Position numbers and translations under genes: made by a program. A stretch of 36,107 bases of DNA from Actinomycetes bacterium (GTDB lineage: Bacteria > Actinomycetota > Acidimicrobiia > Acidimicrobiales > Palsa-688). The DNA lies in NCBI GenBank assembly GCA_021809105.1, contig JAKBAM010000029.1, positions 1 through 36,107 of the forward strand. Reading direction: 5' to 3'. Under the pieces are notes generated by a model. It did not search any database, was not told the DNA's origin, and saw nothing but the letters and a program-made list of their open reading frames with translations. Shown here piece by piece: positions 14,676-22,720 of this stretch. Numbering within the stretch: position 1 is the stretch's first letter; every line of letters begins with the position of its first letter.

Positions 14676-15494
14676 CTAGTCGTAATCGCCGCCGCGGAAG
14701 CGGGCCACGACTTCCTCGTGCATACCCCACAAGTCACGAATGACCGCCCCCCCGTCGACGATCAACGTCTGGCCGGTGACTCGCTCCGCCATGGACGACG
14801 AAAGGAACAGGACAGCGTTGGCGATGTCTCGAGACCTCGGCGGTGCCAGCGGGTTCACCGAGTTTACCGCCCACTGGTTGTCGGGCCAGTCCTCGTTGCC
14901 GGTGCCGACATTTCCCGGCGCTACCGCGTTGACCCTGATGCCGTGGCGGCCCAGCTCCTGAGCGAAGGTCTTGGCCAAAGAGATGACGCCAGCCTTGGCC
15001 GCACCGTAGGGGGCGTGCATCGCCGCCGCGTTGATCCCGTCCACCGACGCCAGGGCCACCATGGACCCCCCGGTCCCCTGCTTGACCATCTGCTTCCCGA
15101 CTGCCTGGAACAGGTAGAAGACCTGGCTCAGGTTGTTTTGGATGGTCCAGTCCCAGTCCTCCTGCGAGAACTCCTCGGCCCGGTCCCACCGAGCGCCTCC
15201 GATGATGTCGACGCAGACATCGATCGACCCCAGGCCGGCGGCCGCCTCGTCCACGGCTCGCTCCGCCTGACGCCGGTCGGTCATGTCGGCGACCACTGCG
15301 AGGGCTTCGCCGCCGGCCGCCTCGATCTCCTGGGCGATCCCCCGGGCGCGTCCCGCGTCGATGTCGACGCAGGCCAGCCTTGCTCCGGCCTCGGCCAACT
15401 TCAAGGAGCACATCCGCCCATGGCCGGCCCGCTCAGGGATGTGGCCGGCGCCGGATACCAGCACGCCCTTGCCGCTCAGACCGAGATCGATCAT
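14676..15494 (-). CDS. SDR family oxidoreductase with unusual glycine loop
   Basis: A 272-residue SDR with Ser150, Y163-GAA-K167 and the late DGGAVIRDLW segment. The cofactor loop is atypical: SGAGHIPERAGHGR (about 14-27) replaces TGxxxGxG and is longer by several residues, and the usual NNAG is DIIGG (about 96-100). The ATG begins nine bases after the binding-protein stop, and the GGAG ribosome site lies beside that stop, so translation is probably coupled. The product would be an NAD(P)-dependent dehydrogenase; the altered loop may change cofactor preference or signal a specialised subfamily. Confidence 0.87.
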   Translation of the reverse strand: MIDLGLSGKGVLVSGAGHIPERAGHGRMCSLKLAEAGARLACVDIDAGRARGIAQEIEAAGGEALAVVADMTDRRQAERAVDEAAAGLGSIDVCVDIIGGARWDRAEEFSQEDWDWTIQNNLSQVFYLFQAVGKQMVKQGTGGSMVALASVDGINAAAMHAPYGAAKAGVISLAKTFAQELGRHGIRVNAVAPGNVGTGNEDWPDNQWAVNSVNPLAPPRSRDIANAVLFLSSSMAERVTGQTLIVDGGAVIRDLWGMHEEVVARFRGGDYD

Positions 15495-15503
15495 GGCTTC
15501 TCC

Positions 15504-16772
15504 TCAGCCGGCCGAGGTGGAGCTGCCCGAAGCGGACCCGCCCGTGACGTTCTTCCCGCAGATCGGCTCGGCCCCGGTGACGAGCTTGAAGGAGCTGCCT
15601 GACCACCGGACCAGGAAGGTGCAGTTGTCGGCACCTGCTGAGCCGATCCCTCGCTGGTCCATGGCAAACCCTACCGAGTGGGTGCCGTAGAGGCCAGCGG
15701 CGTTGAAGCTGCGGATGCCGAGCATGGCGTTGATGAGCTGTGCCTGGGTGGGGTTCGGCCCGGCGGCCTTGAGGCCTTGCACGAAGGCGAACACCGAGGT
15801 GTACCCGAGGTACTGGTTGATCGAGATCTGGTCTTGGGGCTCGCCGGCGTAGGTCTGCATGTTCTTCGCGAACTGCTGGGTGGCCGGGGTGTTGAGCTCC
15901 ATGGGCTCCATCGGCACGTTGAAGTATGCGCCGGTGGCCGCCTGCTCCGCTGCGGGTCCGGAGTTCAAAAGATCGCCACCGTAGCCAATGGAGATCAGCG
16001 GCGCCTTCAAAGTGACGCCCTGCTGCTTGAGTCCCTGGAGGATCGCCAGCGCGCTGGCTTGCTCCACGAGGAAGCTGGCGCTGTCCACCCCCGCGGCCTT
16101 CATGGCCAACACGGTGGGCCCGACGTTGGTGTCACCGAAGGGGAACTTGGTATCGAGATAACCCACCTTGATACCGGCCAGACGTGCCGACTCGGCTTCG
16201 GACGCAGCCGCTTGGGTCGAGCTCGGTGAGATGGCGTATGCGACGGCGCTGTAGTTGTGCGCCCCGAGCAACTTGAGGATGTCCCCGGTAGTGGTCTGTA
16301 CGGAGCTGTAGTTGGGTGTGCCGAACACCGAGAACATGTTGCGGCTGGTGGTCCACTCGTTGCCGTCAGAGGAAGAGCCGATCACGGGGATCCCCTGCGA
16401 CGTAAGGTACGGGGCGGCAGAGAACCCGACGGCGGAGATCATGATCACCGCAAACACGTGATCCTGCTCGACGAGCTGGTGGGCGGCAGTCAGAGCGCCG
16501 GTGGGCGAAGTACCGGTGTCGGCCACCACGTACTTCAAGTTGTAGCCCTGGGCGTTGAAGTAGCCCTCCGCCGCCTTGACCGACGGCGGTATCACCTTGC
16601 CGTCCGCCGCCAGCAGACCGGTCATCTCAGTCAGTATGCCAAGTGTGTAGGACGGCTTGGAACCCGTCCCAGAAGAGGTCGGACCTGCTGCGTTCGTCGA
16701 CTTGGAAGACCCGCAAGCACCCGCCACGACCATCAGGGCCGCCAAGACTGCCAACCACTTCGTCCGTCTCAC
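15504..16772 (-). CDS. ABC transporter substrate-binding lipoprotein (Peripla_BP_6)
   Basis: A 422-residue extracytoplasmic receptor. The N-terminus is a lipoprotein signal (MRRTKW, hydrophobic stretch, lipobox VAGAC with Cys20), then a Ser/Thr/Gly linker and the two-lobe fold starting YTLGILTEMTG. It would be lipid-anchored on the outer face of the membrane and bind a small ligand for import or sensing. It is a clear paralog of 28862-30085 (shared ADTGTS, LVEQDHVFAV, NMFSVFG, GYGGDL and SNPTQA-type segments). The GTG start has AGAGG seven bases upstream. It is followed by an SDR and a kinase, with no permease or ATPase genes. Its leader has a promoter, motif site B and two hairpins. Confidence 0.92.
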   Translation of the reverse strand: MRRTKWLAVLAALMVVAGACGSSKSTNAAGPTSSGTGSKPSYTLGILTEMTGLLAADGKVIPPSVKAAEGYFNAQGYNLKYVVADTGTSPTGALTAAHQLVEQDHVFAVIMISAVGFSAAPYLTSQGIPVIGSSSDGNEWTTSRNMFSVFGTPNYSSVQTTTGDILKLLGAHNYSAVAYAISPSSTQAAASEAESARLAGIKVGYLDTKFPFGDTNVGPTVLAMKAAGVDSASFLVEQASALAILQGLKQQGVTLKAPLISIGYGGDLLNSGPAAEQAATGAYFNVPMEPMELNTPATQQFAKNMQTYAGEPQDQISINQYLGYTSVFAFVQGLKAAGPNPTQAQLINAMLGIRSFNAAGLYGTHSVGFAMDQRGIGSAGADNCTFLVRWSGSSFKLVTGAEPICGKNVTGGSASGSSTSAG

Positions 16773-16799
16773 ACTGAGCCTCTTGCTTCCGTGTCACGC

Positions 16800-16820
16800 G
16801 CTGCCGGCTGGTCCGGCAGC
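16800..16820 (-). other. Leader hairpin 2 upstream of the binding-protein gene
   Basis: Perfect 8-bp arms (GCTGCCGG and CCGGCAGC) around a 5-base loop, 27 bases before the GTG start. There is no T-run after it, so it looks more like a structured leader than a simple terminator. Confidence 0.6.
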
Positions 16821-16841
16821 TCATCTCGTCGGGTCGGAGTC

Positions 16842-16872
16842 GACACTGCGGCGCAAGCCGCGCCGCAGTGTC
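16842..16872 (-). other. Leader hairpin 1: 13-bp perfect stem
   Basis: Arms 16842-16854 (GACACTGCGGCGC) and 16860-16872 are exactly complementary around a 5-base loop. Read on the minus strand it follows the candidate promoter within about ten bases of the likely transcription start. It could protect the 5' end of the mRNA, act as an attenuator, or end transcripts arriving from the SDR at 16960. No U-tract follows. Confidence 0.7.
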
Positions 16873-16886
16873 TCCATCCTCGTGGC

Positions 16887-16916
16887 AGTATCCCGATAGA
16901 TCGATATCGGTGTCAA
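16887..16916 (-). promoter_or_regulatory. Candidate promoter of the binding-protein operon
   Basis: On the minus strand, TTGACA (16911-16916) and GATACT (16887-16892) are separated by 18 bases, a good sigma-A-type pair. The -35 box lies inside motif site B, so a protein bound there would block or modulate the promoter. Transcription would start near 16880, leaving a leader of about 108 bases. Confidence 0.6.
16902..16915 (+). promoter_or_regulatory. Shared promoter motif, site B
   Basis: CGATATCGGTGTCA, 13 of 14 identical to site A. It overlaps the -35 box of the minus-strand promoter above. Confidence 0.45.
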
Positions 16917-16959
16917 ATCGATACGACGGCCACCGGCCCTGACCGGAGCGGAGCGGCGA

Positions 16960-17739
16960 TCAGCGCGAAGCGGCTGCCGTTCCCTGCAGCATCCCGCCGT
17001 CGACAAGCACGTCGATGCCGGAGATGAACGACGCCAGGTCCGACAAGAGGAAGCCGACCGCCTCGGCTACCTCTTCCGCCTGCCCGAAGCGCCCGAGCGG
17101 CGTCCCCGCCAACATGTCCTGCATGACCGGCTGCTGCGCCAGCTCCTGGCGCCCCATCGGGGTGTCGATCAATCCGGGCGCCACGGAGTTCACCCGACCT
17201 CCACGGCGACCCCAGCGGACCGAAGCCCGCCCGGCAGCGCGGATCACGCCGACCTTGGCCAACCCGTACGCAGAGCCACTGTCGGGGGCCGCGGCGACAG
17301 CGCGGTCGAGGAACCCGGCGGCCAGGGGATCGCTTATGAGAGCCTCTTGGGCGGCATCGATGTAGGGGGCGAACTGGTACGCAGCCGACGAAGAGAAGCA
17401 CACCGCGGCCGATCCTGGCACCACGAGGTCCTCGAAGGCGTCGAGGACCAGTTGCGTGCCGACGAGGTCCACCTCGAACACCCGCCGGGCATCGCCCATC
17501 GTCGGTGAGATGCCGGCCGCATGTGCCAGCGCCCGGAACGCCCCGAGTCCGCCAACCCTCGCCGCCAACGCCTCCACCGCATCCGGATCCGAAACGTCGC
17601 ATGCGACCCCGACTGTGCCGTCGATGTCAGGGGCGGCCAGATCCACCGCGACGAGCACATCGGCCAGATCGCGTAACCGATCCACGCACGCCCGCCCCAT
17701 GCCGCTCCCTGCCCCCGTGATCACCGCTACCGTCGTCAT
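16960..17739 (-). CDS. SDR, 3-alpha-hydroxysteroid dehydrogenase/carbonyl reductase-like
   Basis: A 259-residue SDR with TGAGSGMG (8-15), AAG (74-76), SSS (116-118) and Y148-GLA-K152. The catalytic Ser and Tyr are about 31 residues apart instead of about 13, because of an inserted helical segment (IDAAQEALISDPLAAGFLDR). That insertion, the short N-terminus and the RVNSVAPGLIDTPM region match the 3-alpha-HSD/carbonyl reductase of Comamonas testosteroni, which acts on steroid 3-hydroxyl or ketone groups. The ATG at 17739 is preferred over the GTG six bases upstream, which would leave no room for the AAGAAG ribosome site. It is 52 bases after the ligase gene in a same-strand run. Confidence 0.88.
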   Translation of the reverse strand: MTTVAVITGAGSGMGRACVDRLRDLADVLVAVDLAAPDIDGTVGVACDVSDPDAVEALAARVGGLGAFRALAHAAGISPTMGDARRVFEVDLVGTQLVLDAFEDLVVPGSAAVCFSSSAAYQFAPYIDAAQEALISDPLAAGFLDRAVAAAPDSGSAYGLAKVGVIRAAGRASVRWGRRGGRVNSVAPGLIDTPMGRQELAQQPVMQDMLAGTPLGRFGQAEEVAEAVGFLLSDLASFISGIDVLVDGGMLQGTAAASR

Positions 17740-17791
17740 TGGCACTTCTTAGCCGATCCGGATCCTTACGGGGTGCCGCTGCTGGTACTCG

Positions 17792-19375
17792 TCACTCCCC
17801 CGCCGGGTCGAGGAGACGCGGCGCCAGGAGTGAGCGCTTCGCGGGAGTATCCATGACCAGCCGTGATCGGATGATCTTGCCCGATGCCGTCCGCGGTAAC
17901 GGCTCGTCCCAGATCACCACTTGCTCGGGCAGCTTGCGTGTCGCGACGCCGGCAGAACCCAGGCGTCCCACCACACTCTCGAAGCTCACCGCTCTCCCGG
18001 GCTTCGGCAGCACAGCCACCGCCAGCCGCTCTCCAGTGGTGGGATCCGGCAGCGAGAAGCTGGCGCACTCCTCTGCATCCGCCTCGTCGAGAAGAGCAGC
18101 GTCGATCTCGGCGAGTGAGATCTTGAAGCCGTTCCGGTTGACGACCTCCTTCAGCCGGCCGACGACCGTCAGTCGGTTGCCGTGCAGCTCCACGAGATCG
18201 CCGGTGCGATACCAGTCGTGCTCGAACGCCTCTTCGTTGTTGGCGTCATCCAGATAGCCGAGGAAGACGCCGGGACCGCGGATGAGACCTTCCTGAGCAT
18301 GCGCAGCGGACCCAACCCGGATCTCCGTTCCAGGCATCAGGGCTCCGTCATCGGCCAATCGCAGCTGCGTGGCATCCTCCGGCAGGCTGCCGGTCGCGTT
18401 AGGTGCCTCGGAGGAGCCATAGACCCTGGCGACCTTGATGCCGTACTCCTCCGTCACGCGCTCGAGGAGAGGGCGCGGGAGCATGGCTCCGCCCAGCCCG
18501 AGCGTCCGGAGGGAGAGCGACCAGCCACGACGCGCCTCAGCAGCCTTGACCAGGCGCTCGACTATCACCGGCGCACCCCCCAAAAACGTGGCTCCGGACC
18601 GGTTGAGACGGTCAAGCGACCCGTCCGGCTCGAAGGCGTCCTCCAGGACCAGTGCGGCACATTGATCGGCGGCCAGATGCATCTGCATGATCCCGGTGAT
18701 GCTCGTCAGCGGGCTCACCATGAAGATCACGGTGTCGGAGTCGGTTTCGGTGATCAGAGCCATGTTCCTGGCTCCGCTGGTGAGCGTGTTGATCGAGTGG
18801 GTCACACCCTTGGGCCCGCTGGTGGTCCCCGAGGTGAAGAGCACAATCGCCACCTCGTTGCGGTCGGGCTCCAGCCACTCCTCCAAGCGAAGGGCCGGAA
18901 CATTTGCATTCACGAAATGCTCGAGGCCCATCACCGAGGCGGACGCCAGCACTTCCTCCATGCGCTTCCGCTCGCCGGCTGGCGCAATGACCGTGCCTGC
19001 CGCCGATGCCCTCATCGCCGCACGCAGGTCCGCGGAACCGCAGCGACGGTCCATCACCACCGTCATCGCTCCGGCCCGAAGGAGGCTGTGGTACGCGATC
19101 AGCCCTTCCGCTGAGTTGCCGGCGATGAGCAACACGGGGTCGCCGGGCGAGATCCCGTGGTGACGCAAGGTGGCCACTCCCGCCGACACCCGCCGGCTCA
19201 GCTCGCCCCACGTGAGGGTCCGGCGATTGTCGGTCACCGCCACGGCGTCCGCGCACAGGGAGGCAGCGTTCTCTATGCCGTCGCGAAGACCGCGGTCATC
19301 CCAATACCCCTCGGCCACGTAGGACGCGGCTCTGTCCGCCGGAATCGGCTTCGGCGGTCGGAGGCGGGCCTTCAA
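17792..19375 (-). CDS. Acid-CoA ligase (AMP-binding), cyclic/aryl-acid type
   Basis: A 527-residue adenylate-forming enzyme: ATP loop TSGTTSGPKG (181-190), YGSSEAPN, TGDLVELHGN, the hinge VGRLKEVVNRNGFKIS and catalytic Lys500 in PRTASGKIIR. The N-terminal GYWDDRGLRDGI segment is typical of aryl- and alicyclic-acid ligases such as EntE- and AliA-like enzymes rather than long-chain FadD enzymes, so a ring acid is a plausible substrate. The start is a TTG with a weak GAGAG site, six bases after the oxidoreductase stop; translation is likely coupled. A slightly later GTG is possible. Confidence 0.88.
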   Translation of the reverse strand: MKARLRPPKPIPADRAASYVAEGYWDDRGLRDGIENAASLCADAVAVTDNRRTLTWGELSRRVSAGVATLRHHGISPGDPVLLIAGNSAEGLIAYHSLLRAGAMTVVMDRRCGSADLRAAMRASAAGTVIAPAGERKRMEEVLASASVMGLEHFVNANVPALRLEEWLEPDRNEVAIVLFTSGTTSGPKGVTHSINTLTSGARNMALITETDSDTVIFMVSPLTSITGIMQMHLAADQCAALVLEDAFEPDGSLDRLNRSGATFLGGAPVIVERLVKAAEARRGWSLSLRTLGLGGAMLPRPLLERVTEEYGIKVARVYGSSEAPNATGSLPEDATQLRLADDGALMPGTEIRVGSAAHAQEGLIRGPGVFLGYLDDANNEEAFEHDWYRTGDLVELHGNRLTVVGRLKEVVNRNGFKISLAEIDAALLDEADAEECASFSLPDPTTGERLAVAVLPKPGRAVSFESVVGRLGSAGVATRKLPEQVVIWDEPLPRTASGKIIRSRLVMDTPAKRSLLAPRLLDPAGE

Positions 19376-19381
19376 GGTCTC

Positions 19382-20398
19382 TCAGAGCACGAGCTCGGCC
19401 AGCATCCTGAGGTCGTCAGGGCTGGCGTGGGACAGGTTCAAAGTCGTGGCCGGTGACTCACGCCAGGCGTCCAGCTGATCGGCAATGCGCTGGCGGGAAC
19501 CCACCAGCGCGACGTCGTCCACGAGAGCGTCCGGCACGGCGGCAGTGGCTTCTCGTCGCTTGCCGTCCAGGAACAAGTCCTGGATCTTCCCCGCTGCCTC
19601 CTCGTAGCCATAGCGGCAGACGAGATCGTTGTAGAAGTTGTGCCCGCGTGCGCCCATGCCGCCGATGTACAGAGCGAGGAGGGGACGGACGGTGTCGCGG
19701 CAACCCTGGAGGTCATCGCCGGTCGCTACATAGACCGTGGGAGCAACGTCGAAGCGCTCGAAGTCCACCTGGGCCAGAGAATCGCCGAAGGCGCGCTTCC
19801 AGCGCGTGGGGCTCCAGATGTGGGGCAGGAAGCCATCGGCGATCTCGGCGGCCAGGGCGACGTTCTTGGGCCCGATGGCTGCGATGTAGATCGGGATGTC
19901 GGTTCGTGGTCGGCCCATCATCTTCAGTGGCTTGCCGAGGCCGGCGGCGCCGCCGCCTCGATACGGCACCTGGTACACCTCACCGTCGTAGACGAGTGGT
20001 GCCTCCCGAGCCAGCGCCTTGCGAACGATCGCCACATACTCTCGCGTCATCGCCAGCGGCTTCTTGAAGGGAAGGCCGTGCCATCCCTCGACGACCTGGG
20101 CGCCGGAAGTCCCGAGCCCCAGCAAGAAGCGACCGCCCGACACGGTGTCGAGTGTGGCCGCTGTCATCGCCGCCATGGCCGGCGTCCGGGCGGGGATCTG
20201 CAGGATCGATGTGCCGAGGTGTATGCGCGTGGTGATAGCGGCCGCGTAGGCCAATGGCACCACCGCGTCGGATCCGTAGGCCTCGCCACTCCACAACGCG
20301 TAGTAGCCGAGCGAGTCCGCCAACCGCACCGTGTCAGTGAAACGATCGACGCCGTCGTCGCCGAGCACGGCAGTGACCCCCAGCCGCAGTCGGCTCAT
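19382..20398 (-). CDS. F420-dependent luciferase-like (LLM) oxidoreductase
   Basis: A 338-residue bacterial-luciferase-fold protein. [14 protein letters not shown] opens the TIM barrel, and [27 protein letters not shown] is the signature of actinobacterial F420-binding LLM enzymes, with [18 protein letters not shown] later in the barrel. Such proteins transfer hydride between F420 and a substrate (alcohol, enone or imine). The ATG lies three bases after the P450 stop, so the two are tightly coupled. It could act on the P450 product. A second LLM enzyme is at 30104-31033. Confidence 0.9.
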   Translation of the reverse strand: MSRLRLGVTAVLGDDGVDRFTDTVRLADSLGYYALWSGEAYGSDAVVPLAYAAAITTRIHLGTSILQIPARTPAMAAMTAATLDTVSGGRFLLGLGTSGAQVVEGWHGLPFKKPLAMTREYVAIVRKALAREAPLVYDGEVYQVPYRGGGAAGLGKPLKMMGRPRTDIPIYIAAIGPKNVALAAEIADGFLPHIWSPTRWKRAFGDSLAQVDFERFDVAPTVYVATGDDLQGCRDTVRPLLALYIGGMGARGHNFYNDLVCRYGYEEAAGKIQDLFLDGKRREATAAVPDALVDDVALVGSRQRIADQLDAWRESPATTLNLSHASPDDLRMLAELVL

Positions 20399-20401
20399 GT
20401 C

Positions 20402-21607
20402 TCAGCGCGTCACGACGGGAAGCTTCTCCCATCCGCGGACCGTCGGCGTGTGAGCCTGGACCGCCCCGTCCCAGTCGACCTCCCAATCAGGGAAGCGGTC
20501 GAGGACCTCGTCGAGGGCCACCCGACCCTCGATGCGGGCCAAGGCAGCCCCCAGACAGAAGTGGATCCCGTAGCCGAAGCTCAAATGATGGTCGATGCGG
20601 CGCTGGACATCGAAGAGGTCTCCGTCGGGGAACTTGCGATCGTCCCGGTTGGCGGACCCGTTCAGCAGCAACATGATGCTCCCCTCGGGAACCATCTGGC
20701 CGTGGTGCTCGACATTCTTGGTAACCCACCGGGCCTGGACCGGGGACGGCGCCTCGTAGCGCAGCACCTCCTCGATCGTCTTGGGCAGCAGTGAGCGATC
20801 CTGAGCTACTAGGCGGCGCTGATCGGGATGCTCGGCGAGAAGCTTGCCCGCCCACCCGATCAGGCGTGTCGTCGTCTCGTTGCCTGCGCCGGCGAGCAGC
20901 CACACGTAGGTTAGGACCTCCTGGCGGGTCAGGGTACGGCGAACACCGGCCTCGTCTTCGAACTCGGCGGTGAGGAGGTCTGTCATGAGGTCGTCGGACG
21001 GGTTGTTGGCGCGCCACTCGATGTAGTCGGTGAAGAGCTCGGATCCCGCCGTGGCGTAATCAGCCATGGGCACGGACTCGTCGCCCTCCTCCATGCGCAT
21101 GCCCTGGTCGATCCGGTCGCGAATCGCCTCCTGGTCCTGCTCGGGTATGCCGAGCAGCATGCCGATCGTCCGCATTGGCATGACAGCACCCAGATCGCCG
21201 ATGAAGTCGAACCGGCCAGACCCCTCCAGCGGATCGAGCGTGCGAGCACAGAAGGCCCGGATCTTCGGCTCGATCGCCGCCATCCGCTTGGGAGTGAACA
21301 CTCGCGACAGCAAGCTGCGGTGCGCGTCGTGGACTGGTGGGTCCTCCATCAGGATCATGCCTGGGGGTATCTCCGCCTCTGCCATCAGGGCCTCGAGCGT
21401 CGAACCACGTCCGGAGCGGTACGTGTCCCAGTCGACCAGAGCCCGCTCCACGTCCCCGAAGCGGCTCAAGGCAAAGAAACGGAACTTCTCGTTGAACCAG
21501 AGCGGGGCATCCTCCCGCATCCGGCGCCAGATCGGATGAGGGTCGACGTCGATATCGATGTCGAAAGGATCGTAGTAGATCCCGTTGTCGCTCGAGGTTG
21601 CGCTCAC
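20402..21607 (-). CDS. Cytochrome P450
   Basis: A 401-residue P450 with the I-helix AGNETT (241-246), ExxR EVLR (280-283) and heme loop SFGYGIHFCLGAALAR with ligand Cys351. The GTG at 21605-21607 is chosen because GGAGG lies eight bases before it; a TTG 16 codons upstream is in frame but lacks such support. The YDPFDIDIDVDPHPIWRRMRE start is typical of actinobacterial P450s. It is the first gene of the minus-strand run to 16960. The subfamily and substrate cannot be told; it is not close to the CYP142-like protein. No redox partner gene is next to it. Confidence 0.92.
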   Translation of the reverse strand: MSATSSDNGIYYDPFDIDIDVDPHPIWRRMREDAPLWFNEKFRFFALSRFGDVERALVDWDTYRSGRGSTLEALMAEAEIPPGMILMEDPPVHDAHRSLLSRVFTPKRMAAIEPKIRAFCARTLDPLEGSGRFDFIGDLGAVMPMRTIGMLLGIPEQDQEAIRDRIDQGMRMEEGDESVPMADYATAGSELFTDYIEWRANNPSDDLMTDLLTAEFEDEAGVRRTLTRQEVLTYVWLLAGAGNETTTRLIGWAGKLLAEHPDQRRLVAQDRSLLPKTIEEVLRYEAPSPVQARWVTKNVEHHGQMVPEGSIMLLLNGSANRDDRKFPDGDLFDVQRRIDHHLSFGYGIHFCLGAALARIEGRVALDEVLDRFPDWEVDWDGAVQAHTPTVRGWEKLPVVTR

Positions 21608-21782
21608 GAGGGTGTCCTCCGCTACGTCTGGGGCCTTGGTCGACCTCGACGTCAAGGTTGTGGCTGCTGCGATGATAGCGGCGCCGGGGCCCCCCGCACC
21701 CGCCGGGCGCCCGTGTTAGCGTGCCCAACTTCACGTTACTCATATCGCGACGCCATGCGTTCGCCAGCCACAGGAGGACCCG
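21608..21782. promoter_or_regulatory. Divergent promoter interval between P450 and SDR
   Basis: A 175-base interval with a GC-rich block (about 21679-21712). On the minus strand TATCAT (complement of 21671-21676) is a good -10 for the P450. On the plus strand TAGCGT (21717-21722) fits an actinobacterial TANNNT -10 for the SDR. No convincing -35 or long palindrome was found. Confidence 0.35.
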
Positions 21783-22595
21783 GTGAGAGACGGACAGCCC
21801 ATGCGAACCCTGGTTGTCGGCGCATCGACGGGCCTCGGCCGCTGCATCAGCATCGGACTGGCGAAGCGCGGCGCGGAAGTCGCCCTGCTGGCTCGACGGA
21901 AGGAGTTGCTGGCCGAGGCAGCTGCGGAGGCGGGGCCGGCAGCGCACGCCATCACTTGCGACGTGACCGACGAGGCATCCTGCCGCAGCGCGGTAGCGCA
22001 AGCCGTCGAGGTGCTCGGCGGCATCGATGGCGTCGTCTACTGCCCGGGGATCGGCATCCTGCGCCGTATCGAGGACCTCGATCTTGCGGCGTGGCGGAAG
22101 ACGTTCGACACCAACGTGGCAGGCGCAGCCTTGTTCACCGCAGCGGCACTACCCCACCTTGTCGAGTCCGACGGCTCGGTCGTGTACCTCTCGACGGTGA
22201 GTGCCTCCTTCACGGCACCCTGGCCCGGGCTCGCCTCCTACACGGTCACCAAGGCGGCAATGGACAAGCTCGTCGAGGCGTGGCGGGCCGAGCACCCCGA
22301 GGTGGGCTTCACGCGCGTCGTGGTCGGCGACTGCGCCGGCGGCGAAGGTGTCGCCGGCTCTCAATTCATGACGGGTTGGGACGGTGATCTCCTCACCGAG
22401 CTCTTTCCTACCTGGCTGAGCCGGGGCCTGCTGGCCGGGACCGTATTCGAGCCGGATGCGCTGGTGCACACCATCGACGCAGTCCTGCGTTGCGGGGCCA
22501 GCGCAGCGATCCCGAGCATCACTGTCATACCCCGGCAATCGCCGGCGGCCACCGCACTGAGCGACTTGGCCGATGCCGGAGGTGTGCCTCTCTGA
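21783..22595 (+). CDS. SDR family oxidoreductase
   Basis: A 270-residue SDR: GASTGLG (13-19), YCPG in place of NNAG, Ser140 and Y153-TVT-K157. The C-terminal part departs from the usual IAPG/DGG ending (VVVGDCAGGEG and a PSITVIPR tail), so the substrate loop is divergent. The GTG start has AGGAGG just upstream. It is a single gene, divergent from the P450 run and convergent with the hydrolase at 22720. An oxidoreductase role is clear; the substrate is unknown. Confidence 0.88.
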   Translation: MRDGQPMRTLVVGASTGLGRCISIGLAKRGAEVALLARRKELLAEAAAEAGPAAHAITCDVTDEASCRSAVAQAVEVLGGIDGVVYCPGIGILRRIEDLDLAAWRKTFDTNVAGAALFTAAALPHLVESDGSVVYLSTVSASFTAPWPGLASYTVTKAAMDKLVEAWRAEHPEVGFTRVVVGDCAGGEGVAGSQFMTGWDGDLLTELFPTWLSRGLLAGTVFEPDALVHTIDAVLRCGASAAIPSITVIPRQSPAATALSDLADAGGVPL

Positions 22596-22663
22596 TCGGT
22601 GGGGACAGGTCGGACGCAGTTGAGGGCTCGTCGCCGGCGGTCGCCAACCGCGCTTCGTGCCAC

Positions 22664-22682
22664 TTCACCTCAGCCAGGTGAG
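22664..22682. terminator. Hairpin between convergent genes
   Basis: TCACCT-CAGCC-AGGTGA forms a 6-bp stem (extended by one wobble pair) 70 bases after the SDR stop. There is no T-run, so termination function is tentative. Confidence 0.35.
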
Positions 22683-22694
22683 CTGCGCCCGCCG

Positions 22695-22720
22695 CCCCGC
22701 CCCGCCCCGCCCCGCCCCGC
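22695..22720 (-). repeat. CGGGG tandem repeat, G-quadruplex-type motif
   Basis: Five perfect 5-bp units. On the minus strand, five runs of GGGG separated by single C start immediately after the TAG of the hydrolase gene (22720-22722). Both the mRNA 3' end and the coding strand could fold as a stable quadruplex with one-base loops. Confidence 0.85.

Noticed and set aside
15230-15370. GATGTCGA-type sequences resembling the shared motif
   Set aside because: They lie inside coding sequence and arise from common Asp/Val/Ile codons; used only as a warning about background.
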